The notes below the pieces were generated by a model, which was not told where the DNA came from, did no database searches, and saw only the letters and a program-made list of their open reading frames with translations. A stretch of DNA of 64,000 bases. Origin: Callaeas wilsoni (Eukaryota; Chordata; Aves; Passeriformes; Callaeidae). Made by a program: the position numbers and the translations under genes. The DNA lies in assembly GCA_013398955.1 (NCBI GenBank), contig VWPU01022929.1, positions 1-64,000 of the forward strand, given 5' to 3'. Positions 12,319 to 24,217 of this stretch are shown here, piece by piece; the first letter of the stretch is position 1, and every line of letters begins with the position of its first letter.

Positions 12319-15300
12319 ATACTCACATTTCTTGATTCATGACACCAAAAAGAATGGCAAATTCAGTTCCTATTTTAAAATCACTGGTTCTGGGTTATAA
12401 AAGGTTACTGCTTAAAAAGTACAGATTTCCAAAAGGAGGGCTGCAAGTAAGCGGATCCAGCAACTCTCATGTGTCTTGTAAGTACTATAACTGATACAGT
12501 AGGACAGTAGATGATATTACAACACTGACAGCCAAAATAACCATCTATCCAGGACAAATAGCAAATTCTGAAGTGTTAAAATTTTTAAGAATTTCTTCAG
12601 GAAATGTGAAAAGTCAGAAGAAAACTGAAAAAATATCAGTAAGAAATCTTTCTAAATTGCCCTTGATTAAGCCATTTTTGTATCATCTAATTGGTCACTT
12701 TCCTGAACAGGCTAAGAAATTTCTCAGATTTTGTGATAGGTTTCATCATTTTGCTTTTGTCACTGCCCTGGAATTGTTGTGCCTCTTAAAAATCTCTTCT
12801 CACATGCAGTAATTTCAACTCTCAACATCCAGTCGCTGCATTTTGTTATAATTTTGCCTTTTACTGTTAAATTCCTATCAGTAAGAAACTGTGTCTTCCT
12901 GAAGAACCAACTAACTTTCTATTTAATGAGTTACACTCATTTTGTAAAACATACTTTCTATTAAGTTCTTCTATTATTCTTCTCATAACATTCCAGTCAG
13001 ATTTCAGCATCCCTCTGGAAATATTTCCAGTAAAATTGGACAATCTATTCCCCACAACAGTTGCATTCATTCCCAATTCAGAGAAACTCTCAAACTCTTT
13101 AGAACATTAGCCATTCTAGCTACAGGCTTGCCATCAGAGCTAATATTCATCTGATAATTCAGTATGACTCCCAAATTCTCCTCAGAATCTTGATGTGTCA
13201 GGGCATGCTTTAATCTGAGGAATTTCATCCTTCCTAAACACACAGCCCTGTTTTTGATGGTATTCTTACACATGGTTGCCTTAACAAAAAGAAATAAGAT
13301 TCACTTTCTTAGAACTACAAAACACATATAGAGCAGTTTGTCATTTCTGAATTGCAGAGGGCCACAGCAAAGGTTTATTTGCCACGTGTAGGCATTATTG
13401 TCAGTGAAAAAATATTAAACACTGCTAAGGAAGAACCTTTACGATACACGGAAGTGCAAAGGAAAATAGAAATCTTCAGCTATTCCTACATAAGGCTGTT
13501 ATTGATATGAGCCTTGTTAACCAGAGTCTGAAAGAAAAGCAATTTTTAGCAAAAAATTTTAGATATTTTAGCAAATTTAACTGTTTTGTCATTAAACGGA
13601 TTGGAGGCAGATGGCATCAGAAACTCTCTGTAAACTTCTGAAGTGCTGAGTTTAACCCAGGCATACTACTAAGTTAGCCTATAGTTTCAGAACACATGAC
13701 AGATCTAAAACTTTATTAATCATCCCCCACACACATGGAAAGAGAGCACCTTGTTCGTGAATTATTGTCAGCCTTTTTATTGCTCAGGAAGAGTCAATTA
13801 TTTCAAATGATTAAGTGACAAAATAATTAAATAATCAAAGTTGTACAAACCAAAGCATTAAACCGATTCCTATCCCACCTTTGTTTCTGAAACTGAGAGT
13901 ATCTAGATAACAGAGGTAAACTGTAAATTAGAGAGATTAGTCATTGTTCTCATTAGCTAGGAATGTTCCTGTAAATCCGGCAAAAGTTTGCTGGCTAACA
14001 ACTCAAAAGTTCAGGAAAAATAAGGAAATTAAAGTCAAAACTAGATTTTAAAAATATAACTAAAATTATAATGTAGGAAAATAGATTGTAGGATCTAAAT
14101 ATTTTAGGATTCATTGACAGGATGCAAATAGCATCAAAAAGCAGGGAAATGGAACAGAAAAAGAATTGCAAGATGTTTTAGTACAGGAGGATTTGTGTCA
14201 GCTTCTAGCCTTTTCTATCAAATGTTTTTGACAAGCTCTACAACAGATAGCTTTTACCTCCAAGAATTAGAAAATCACAAGTGAATAAGTACATTCAATA
14301 AAAGGTTAATTAGAGAATTTAAAGTAATTTTCTACAGGAGAAACAAGAAGAATCAACAGTCAGGAGGTTTTTCTCGTTGAAATCTCTGTGTAACCAGAAC
14401 AGAATCCCACTTGCTTGAGTCATGTTCATGATCTTTCGAAGTGTGACCTATATACCACTTCCTGTATCATTCATGTTGCTTTCACAACTAGCATTTAAAT
14501 TTCCCTAACTCAAAGACAGTCCTATACTACAAGCATTATACACGACAAAACCAAAAGGAGCAGTATGTAAGGAACATTTCCAGAACGTCTTATGAGCACT
14601 TAAAGCTGCTCTGTGGATTTCATAACTGCTTGTTAGGGACAATGAAATGGGGAGATTCAAGCCGTGGTCAGTTTTTTGCAGCCTGTCAGTGCAGACGGCC
14701 CACACTGGGAGCTGTCACCCTGGACCTTCTTCATCAAATACTGACAGAGGTAGGCAGATTTGCTCAGGGTTTATGGGATTAATATAGGATAGGAGAAAGA
14801 CTGAGGATTAGGATAATGTCTAGCAGGAGTAGGAGAAGGAGGTGGAAGGGGATGAGGCTCTCACAAGGTTTTTTGGAAAGCAAGCATTATCAGTTTGGAG
14901 AAAGTACAAGGCAGGACCTGAGGTATTGCAGTCTGTTCTGCTAAAGATAACATAATAGTAAGGCAATTAATAAAAAAGTTTGCAGTCAAAGGAATAAGGA
15001 TTTGGAGGAAGAGTTGCTTTGAAGCCCCTAGTAGGAGCCACCAAAGAGACCCATTCCCCTACCAGCATTGTCAATTCTAATTGCTAATCTGCATATGGTA
15101 ACACACAGCTGCAGTGTTAGATCAGCTCTGGAAAACCCCATTAGCACCAGCACCGGACACTCACACAGCTCTGAAAACCCCCAGCACACCTGTTTGTCAG
15201 GTCAAGTCCCAGAGCCACTATCCGAACACACAGAAACTAACCTAATCATAGACAGGAGTTGTGGTCATAACGTGTAGAAATGTCTCCTTTTCTAATCTGT

Positions 15301-18300
15301 ATTTCACTTCTTGAGCACGCATGCACATATTTTATGGAATTGTGTCAGTTAGCTGCAGAAAGCCAGTGATCAGATCTCCCAGTAACAGGAACTTGTTTGC
15401 AAAGTTCCCTGAAGTCAAATGCTTACTAAAAATCACTTATTGCCTTTGCCAAGAACTGTCATCTCCCAAGAGATCTCTTATTTGCAGAAGTTGCCCAATT
15501 TGTGGTAGTAGAGGGATACTCTTAAAAAATGCAAATTCATTATATTTTTTTAACCAATCATGATACAGCAAGTATTCAAAATAGAAACCTGAAATCATGG
15601 CCTGCCAGAATTTTATTGAAATATTTACAGAATCATTATATTAATGAGAGGCTAGAAGGGTATATAAGAAATATGCCTATTTGTTTAAAAGGCATTAAGT
15701 TCTCTAAATACAACACCTACGAAGTGAAACTGTGTCAATCATGAAATGCATTCCATGCACTTAAACTGGTAGAAAGAATCACTTCAGAATAATATGCCAT
15801 TGATGTAGGACATTTCTTAGAACTAAAGAGAGCTAAGATCCCTCAGCTATGTTTAAGGTCCCATTTCCTTCAGACAGATCATTAGGTTCCCCCAAAATGC
15901 CTCCCCCTTCCAGCTGGAGGTCTAAACTTGTGTTATTAAAGTTTTTGGTCCATCTAGCTTTAGCTCTTCCATATCTGAGCTACAGCATTAAACAAATCAA
16001 CAACAAATCACTACTAGAATTACTGAGACTTATGGTATAAATTCCAAGCAATACTAAATGAAGTGTCTGTCTACTAAGGGAATCAAGTACCAATATGAAT
16101 AGTTTTCCAATTACTTCATACAATTGGAAAAAGGGTATTTCCATAAAGAATGTTCCTGAATCTCAGCAGAAAAGAATACACACATATAAATAAATTCCTT
16201 ATTTACTTCTATTGGTTTTTGAAGTGTAGACTATGTGAAAAGATACTGACACTACTTAGACTGATATATGGTGCTCCTTCACTGAAAGGACAGATTGCTG
16301 TGCCTGTTACTCATGTTTTGGTTCTTCTCCCATTAATGACAGCCCACTGGAAACTGAGAATATAAAGGTTGTCATACAAGCACTGAGCAGTCACGACATA
16401 ATGACAACTTTTGATTACAATCCTGAGCTGCATCAGCCAAAATAAGAGAACAGACCAACAAAATCAGAGGATGATAGGTGTTGACTAGAGAGGTTGGAGT
16501 GTTCCTGATTTTTCTTTCAGACACCAATTGATTGTGTCCAATTCAGTGTGACTATAAGCAAAAAGTGTGGATTAAATCTCTAATTCAAACCCAAAGAACA
16601 GGTTTCTTAATGTCTTGTAACTGCATCAGCTGTATGTCTGACAATACAGCTAGATCCATTTGGCAGCAGGCTGTTATAATAGTCGGTGAAATGAAAAATT
16701 ACCTGATGAGCGCCTTTTCCAGATTAACACAGAGCATCGAACCCTTTTCAAACAGTCATTTCACCTACAGGCTATACACAGTGGCATTTCCAAATTTTCA
16801 AAGATTTTGTTAATAGGTTATTAAAATAGTATTTAACTCCAGCCTTTGCAGGCCATCAGTCTCCAAGTGCTTTTGGACAGTGAGAAATCTATAAAGACCG
16901 TACTGGATCTCCAAACCAACTACAGGTCCTACTTGCCAGGCTGCAGAGAAATTTGCAAAGACGCTCTTCAGAAATTATATCTAATGAAGCAGTACCATCA
17001 ACTGCAGATTAGCTTGGCTTTCCTAAAGTCACTGGGTAAAGACCCTAGTCACATCTTAAGACGATATGACTAGAAAAGAGCTTTTGTATTCCCCAAAATA
17101 TTCTTTCATACAACCAGATTAGTCTTTGCATTCATGACTGGTAATAAAATATTAACCTTTGATCTGCCAAAAGTGTTTCAAAGTCCTATTCAGCCTCTGG
17201 GGGGAAAAAGAGGAAAAAAAGAAAGTTTCCCCACACTGTGTTAAATAGTCTGTCAAGGTAAATTTACATATAACAGCTTAGTTTATCTAACAGTTTACCA
17301 CCACTTGCCCACTTGTCCCTCCTCTTCCACCCGCTCTTTCCTCCTCCTTTGCATTTTCCAGCAGCCACAGTTTCACATTCTATCCCCTCTCTCTACCGCA
17401 TTTTGGCACTCATCAGGCTTCCTTGGGCAATGATCTGACTCATCAGCATTGCAATATCCACCTTTAAACCTGGTTAGCTCTCAGCCAGCCTAGTGAGTAG
17501 ACTCAATGAGCAGACAGCCACGTTACCTGTGGGAATATGGGATACAGAGACAGAAGCAGGATGCCTCCTGTCAGCACCCCAGAGCCAGTATATCAGTTCA
17601 AATTTCTCACAAAATTTCACCATGAGCAAATAAAAAGCAAACAGCAGAATATCACTAAGAGGATCCACTTCAGATTCAGGTGAAAATAAGGATAATAATA
17701 TCTTTCTGATGAGAAAATGTAGCTATGAAACAGATCTGAAATCCTGACAATCGAAACAAATCGTACAAAAAAAATAAGGAAACTGTATTACACCAAGTTT
17801 TTTGCTCCTAGTTAATAATCACCATGCTAAGGTAAAGGGTTAAGTAAATATACAGTGCTGTGAGGAGCAGCAGTGAAATATTTGGATCTGTTGAAAAATA
17901 TGAGTTGGTGACATACTCTCACAGGCATCCAGATGACTGCTCAGGTTCAGCTGCTTGTGCTGCATCGCTTGGCACTCCACACAGCCGGCGTCAGGCAGGC
18001 AGAGCCCCGTGTTATTGAGATGACCTCCCTGGCACTGGGAACCAACAGGGGACAGCTGATATTAACAGTTTGAGTGACTGACAAGCTGAGAGTTTTTCCT
18101 CAGCCACTGCTTCCAAAGAACAAACTCCTCAGCAAAAAACAACAGGTCTTCACTGAAGAAACTAGGCCTGTATTTGCAACACGCATCATCTGACATAAAC
18201 AATCTTATCACCTCTGCTAACAATAAAGTTTTGTATAATCTTATCATGGGGTTTTTTTCCATTAATACTTGGAAAGGCTTACGCAAAACAAATCGTATGT

Positions 18301-21300
18301 GAGATATTTTTTGCCCACCCACAGTGGAGGATACTGAATATCTGGAAGCACAGGAAGGATTGCCAGAGTCTGAAGTCATCATGTTTTCACAGCAGCTTCA
18401 AGCTTCAGATAAATAACTAAGCCTACATGCTTATCATACATGTCAACATGAGGTCTCTCGTGGTCCTTGGACCACTAAGTAAGGTAAGCCTGAGGCCTGC
18501 AAAGTGGCTGAGTTCACCTCTGCTGCCAGAAGTCTCATTTCCTACATCTTTCTCCTCTCACTGCTCATCTCCCAGTCAGAATTATAGTTCTTCTTACTCC
18601 CTAATGCTACTGTTCCTGTCATCTCCCATTGAGCCTATTCAGCTCACTGACATAGTGCATGCTCAGGGATTTGGGGGTTTAGGTTTGTTTTCAAGCTTTC
18701 TTTTTAATTACTTTCCTGACAGATTAGCAAATATAATTGCTTCACAAATTAATCAGATGGAGGGAAGTGACAGGAAAATGTGGCTGGAAGTGTGGGAGGA
18801 GAAAGCGGTAATTCCTCTTTGCTCTGCTGGGAGCTATCAGATAAGGTTCATCTCCTCTTGGAGAAGTCTGAGCTCCAGTGCTACAGGCACAGACCGGTTA
18901 GGCAGCTTCTCAAAGGAGCGGGAGAGCTCTGCCCATGCCCCAGGAGAAGGCAGCCAGCTGGTGTATCCCACACAGGCTGCTGGATAGCTTCACCACCTTC
19001 AGTCTTGTCCCTGCCTCTTCTTCACCACACCCTCCCCAGCTCCAGCTGCAGAAAGAGCTTTTCTCATAAGGAATTCCTACTCTAACTCATCTTCCAGAAC
19101 AAATTATCTGTACTTTTAGGGCTTTCACCAGCAGCACTCAGTACTGTGGCACTGGTACACCTGGCTCCAAGTGTTCACAAAAATACGTCTGCAAGGCCCT
19201 AATTTTGCTCTGCCATCTTACTGAGGTCTCTTAGACCCAAACACCATGACTGTTCTCTTTGTGTTCTCCAAAACCATCATAAAATAAGAATCAGAAGAAT
19301 ATGAGTTGTAGTTTCCTTACTATGGACAGCATAGTACCTGTTTGGGCTTTGCTACTTTCCCCAGGATTTGGCTCTGGTTATGGGGTGTTTGTTTACACTT
19401 CATAAAACATAATCAAACTATGCAATAATTAAAGCTGGTTCTCAGAGCCCTGCTAAAAATTCCCCACACAGTTGGCTGGGTAGGATTTAAAACTCTGCCC
19501 TATTCTTAGAAGTGCATATCTGCAGCAGTTGGAAAATGCTAGGTTGCAAGCAATGCATTCCACAACATGTTTAAGGCACCCATCCTGAGTATTTCAAATT
19601 CTTGGTGGGTTTATTTGTTTCAGTTTACATTTAAAACAAACAAACAAAAAAACAAATCTGGAAAAACCCCCCAAATCACCACAAAACAAACACAGTCCTA
19701 TCACTTATCTGGGCACCTGGACACATTCTTGTAAGAGTCTCACATTTGCTATCACCACAGTAATTACACTTAAACTATTCATTGAAGTGTGATTTTTAAA
19801 TGAGGCACAACAGAGTGATAAAGGTGTTTTGGAAAGCCTCCCACATCCAGAGGCTCATAAAATACACAAGATTAAGAACTGACAAGTATGGGAACATGAA
19901 AAAGGCTACGCAAAACTTGGTTAACTGATTAAGAAAATGATCAGTATACTTCAAGAAAGTTCACTGTGTAATTTTAGAGAATAGGGGCAAGATGTTCCAT
20001 ATTTAGCACAATAGCACTTTTAGCTGGGTTCAACTGTGCACATAAGATAGACCCCTACCACAGAAGAGACACCCAAGCCTGTGCTGCATTCTGAAATCTC
20101 TCCATAGCATTGAAAGATGCCTGAGCAGCAGAGGTACCGTACAATATGATTCTAAAAAAATCAATGTTTTAAAAAAACCCCCGATGATAATGACAAATAG
20201 CTGTTTCTTTAGTTTGAGTTTAAAGAATTAATATATTTATAGTTATGAATAGCAACAGGAAGGGAGTTGTATCAACTGAAACATAATAGTCCAAGGCTTT
20301 TCCTCCCAGAGATTCAGGGTGTGTATCTACTCAAACAAGTAAATGAAGCAGAATTCAGCTTCATAAAACTGCATAAATCTGAGATATTTGGATATTGTTT
20401 TGCTTCAGTGAGAGGACCCAAGAAACACATCATGTTAAAAGACATGCCTAGTAGGGCATTACTTCCCTAAAATTGGCCTTCAAAGCAAAATTTAATCCCT
20501 CCTGAGAGCTGGCAGATATTTTGTTATAAACTTCCACTAAGATCTTAAAATGTATACATTTTTTAATAATTTCAAATGTATAATATAATGGAAGGACATG
20601 AGCCTTATTTAGATTTTCAAATTTCTATTTCTTGTTGGTTTATTTTCCACCTGTAAAATGCAAAATCGTGGTTCTAGCTGGAGAAGGGACTGTCTCTCAA
20701 TCAGTTGAGGCATCCCCGATGACAGACTTTTGGGCCAATCGACAGGATGGCTGCAGTAAACATTTGTATTGAGAGACCTTCCATGAAATTTATCTCCTCT
20801 CTGTTCCTGCTGTCAGAGAGTCAAGGCTACATGCAGACAAATGCATAGGGGCAGTACACTTGCTCACTATAAGAATGCAGAATTCCCTTTTGTACTGAGT
20901 CCAAAACACCCTTTTCCTGTTTCAAACAGTTACCAAAGGCAGCTCATCAGGAAGCAAAATTATCAAACTAGTTAAGGTAAACAAAATGTGAATTCATGAA
21001 CTCAGTAACCACTCTTTCCAGAAAGTATAGGCTATGTTTTCAGCTGATAACAATCCAATCAACTCCATTCACTTCAAACTCCCTTTCTGAAAGAGTGAAA
21101 GCTTCTTTCTCCTTACCTTTAATGCAATGTTCCTTCTCAGAGGCAATTGTTTGCTACTACAGGAATCTACATCTCACTGTACCTTAGGGTAATTATGTGT
21201 TTCAAAAGAAATCCCAGTACAATGAGCAAGAGTAGAACTGAGGCTGCTATTGTATGTAGAGTGTGGCCAGGGAAAGCCACTACAGTTCTGAAGACCATTC

Positions 21301-23695
21301 CAGGACTCAGACATTGCTTCTGAAATGAACAACAGAACCTGCATTTTCAGCTGTGAAAGTGGTTCTGTTGTCCTTCTAGATTTTGGTTCATGATATTGCA
21401 TTCTTCTACAGTCCCACCCACTTTTCTGTAAGACTTCATAATGGAGCTCTTTCACCTTGTGCTGTAGATTTTCATAAATATTACTAAATTAGGTACACAG
21501 TGCAAAAGGGAAACGAACAAAGAAAAGTGAAGCCAAAAAATCCAACCTGTATGACTCATTATATGATACACAAACATTTTCTGCATCACTCAGAGAACCT
21601 ATTCTACCAAAAGAAAAAGAAACTTTTTCTTAAAGTTGCAGAATAGGTAGATAGTTTCCTCTGGATATGTTTCTGGCAGGCAAGTTCTGAGAAAGCTTGT
21701 TCCGAGAATCCTGCAGACTGAAAAGAGAGCTGTTCAGATTCACTGCTCTAACCTTTACTCCATGGACACTCCTGTTGGTAAGGCAGGCTTACGGGGCAGA
21801 CAAAATGACAGCTGGTCCATTTCTTCTCTTGCACATAAATCCCATTTAGAATAGGATTAAGATAACTGAAAAACAACCTATTGACTGAACAACAAATCCT
21901 GCCTAGCAAGGGGATGTATACGATTTAAACAATTTAAAACATTTAAAGTGGGTTTTAAATACTTTCTCGATAATGGTCACCTAAAAACAGAAGCAACATT
22001 CTAGAAACCTTCTTCAGGTTGCCTCAACTTACTGGTTTGGATTAGAGAAAGACACGTTAAATACTTTTCCAGTCTGTAACTATATAACATCCACAAGTAG
22101 GGTTTTTAAAAACACTGAAATTATTTTCAAGCATAAATTTAGGAGAATATTTAGATCATGAAAATTCAGAGCAATGAAATCCCATTGATTTTAATTTGAT
22201 CTTGAAATACAGATCTAATTCTCCACCCTTTGAGAGTAGACCCCATTTATATCAGAGTACAGATTCTGGCCCAAAACAGACATCCTTACTTCTGATGTAA
22301 TCGCTTGCTGCTCCAAATATTTTCAAACATTCTGAAGTTCACATACACACTTAAAATTTAAGATGAACTTCACAGAAGATAAAGGTAAATTAAGTTGGTT
22401 TAGTTTTTCTTCAGTGTTTGGTAAGAGAGGCTATACTAACTTATGAAAGTGAAAACAGACAGACTATCTCTCTATTGGTTTCTGCAGCAACAATATATTT
22501 GCTTTCACGGGGTGGTTGAATTTATTCTCTTATCCATAAATCAAACTTACTTAAATTCTCATGTAATCTGTCTCTTGATACACCTCAATATACTTGCCTT
22601 CAAACTTTGCGATTGCTTTAATAAGGTAATTTTTAAAATTTCAGGTGCTGACCAAACAAAGCATATATTAATATTTAAAAATTAGAAATTAACTCTTCAC
22701 TGGAGAATAAAATGGGGTCTTTGCAAGTTTGAACAAAACCTCAGAGTGGATCAGAGTATAAAGAAAACAATAATGAATCCTTAATCCCCAGTGCAGAGGG
22801 GGAAAATCTGCTCATGTATATGGAGGAGTGATGACATACTAGAAAGGTGTAAATTGAAATTAAATATTGGTTTCTATTGAATTATAAGGCTGTAATTTCA
22901 CCATCAAGTGTTCAATTCTGTAGCATCTTAGAATTTGCTAATAATGAGCTTGATTTGCCACTAAGCTTCAGGTCACTGTACCAACATGTAAAATAAACCC
23001 CATCGCCAAATCCTGCTGAGTTTAGTCACGTCAGTGAATTAGCAGTAAAAACCCAAACGTGCTGACTGACTCTTCTTCCTTACAAAGACTCAGGTTACGT
23101 GATACTGAAGGTAACAAAGGGATTCCGGATTCACATTACATCTTAGTGCTGTTTGATTTGCTCAGAATTTTTTTCACAACTGGATTTTGCTAAGGCAGTT
23201 CCACTTGTTCTGCAAGTTTCCTAGATTGATTTTGGACGGCTGACTCTCACTCAGGTAAATGGAAAGGTCAAAATGTACGCCATCCCTTAAGGCACAGAAT
23301 GCTGTTTTCAGCAGAAGGCCGCAGCAAGTCAGCTGAATAAAAATCCAGCATGAGAGCCACCAGCATTTTAGATTCATCTCTGTAACACTGCAATGATGAT
23401 CCTGAAATCCTGACTTAGACAAAGCTTCCCCTGAGTCCCAGATAGCTGACCAGTAATTGTACAGATTAACACTTGCATTTAATGAAAGACCTGACTGCTT
23501 AAAGTTTATCTTCCTTTAGGTTAGCAGTTCTAAAACTCTTCCAGCTATGAATACAGCTTTTCTAAAAATTTCATCTACAAAAACTAAATTGAAACAGCCA
23601 TCTCAAAAAAACTCCGTGCCATCTACAGTGCTAATATTACAACAGGTTAAAACATACTGGTGAGGTAAGATAAACAGTTTAAATAATAAACTTTA

Positions 23696-23713
23696 TAAGT
23701 TTAAATAAACTTA
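23696..23713. repeat. AT-rich palindrome TAAGTTTA-AA-TAAACTTA
   Basis: Perfect 8-bp arms around a 2-base loop, followed by another copy of 'ataagtttaaa'. It lies about 460 bp upstream of the first PALMD coding exon. Such AT palindromes are common in this composition and no function is claimed. Confidence 0.6.
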
Positions 23714-24172
23714 ATAAGTTTAAAATACCTGTTTATCACCAGAAGCATAGAAAAAGAGAGGAAAGAGAAACAGGAACATAATAAAAGTTTACTTCAACCA
23801 TGGTCCTGTAAGAGTTGTGTTTTGGGCATTTAACAGTTAAAGAAGCAGTGGCACGCTAACCGAGCACATTAAAACAAAGAGTTGGCAGCTCCTGAAGGAA
23901 AAGAGCTTGTGCTCCACTGTTCCAACTTGTCAGTCAACTCATGCCAGCACTCTCCTTGTCTGCCTCTTCTCCACACCCTCATTACATGTGTCTGTCTGGA
24001 CTGATCTGCTCATCTGTTCAGGGACTCTTCTGACGAGTCAAAAATTCTGCCTCTTTCTGCTCTGGAATTGGATCAAATCACCTCAGCTTTTTTTTGTAGC
24101 CCCACCAGGAGGCTTTTTGCTTATGGTCTCATTCTGTTTGCCTTCACTGCTTGTCTGTTTTTGATTTGTAGA

Positions 24173-24217
24173 ATGGAGGAAGCCGAATTGCTGAAAGAAA
24201 GATTCCAGGCCATAACA
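24173..24217 (+). CDS. PALMD: PALMD coding exon 1 (residues 1-15)
   Basis: Encodes MEEAELLKERFQAIT, the start of the coiled coil, and ends on a codon boundary at donor gtaagt. A pyrimidine-rich acceptor ending 'ttgatttgtag' finishes at 24171, so the exon has one base of 5' UTR before the ATG and the rest of the leader is in an upstream exon. The start is chosen because it matches the family N-terminus. Confidence 0.93.

Larger units (their letters stand above)
61..24171. other. Intergenic or PALMD 5' intronic sequence, no gene recognised
   Basis: About 24 kb of AT-rich sequence. Open frames are short (mostly below 105 codons) and none resembles a known protein or joins into a spliced model. 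It contains one CR1-like fragment near 11.4 kb, short homopolymer runs, a hairpin at 12293-12318, a purine-rich stretch near 14.76-14.88 kb, a pyrimidine-rich stretch near 17.3-17.4 kb and a GC-richer patch near 17.94-18.06 kb. Because the first PALMD coding exon starts at an acceptor, much of this may be the first PALMD intron. I cannot place the leader exon. Confidence 0.6.

Noticed and set aside
13067..13273. - strand open frame considered as a LINE reverse-transcriptase relic
   Set aside because: No catalytic motif or CR1 protein similarity could be seen.
14755..14890. Purine-rich stretch considered as a minisatellite
   Set aside because: Units do not repeat regularly; composition bias only.
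16846..17073. 75-codon open frame with a somewhat protein-like composition
   Set aside because: No recognised family, no clear splice sites around it, and no neighbouring exons.
18427..18987. 186-codon + strand open frame, the longest apart from PALMD exon 7
   Set aside because: Low-complexity Ser/Leu-rich translation with no recognisable domain; probably accidental.
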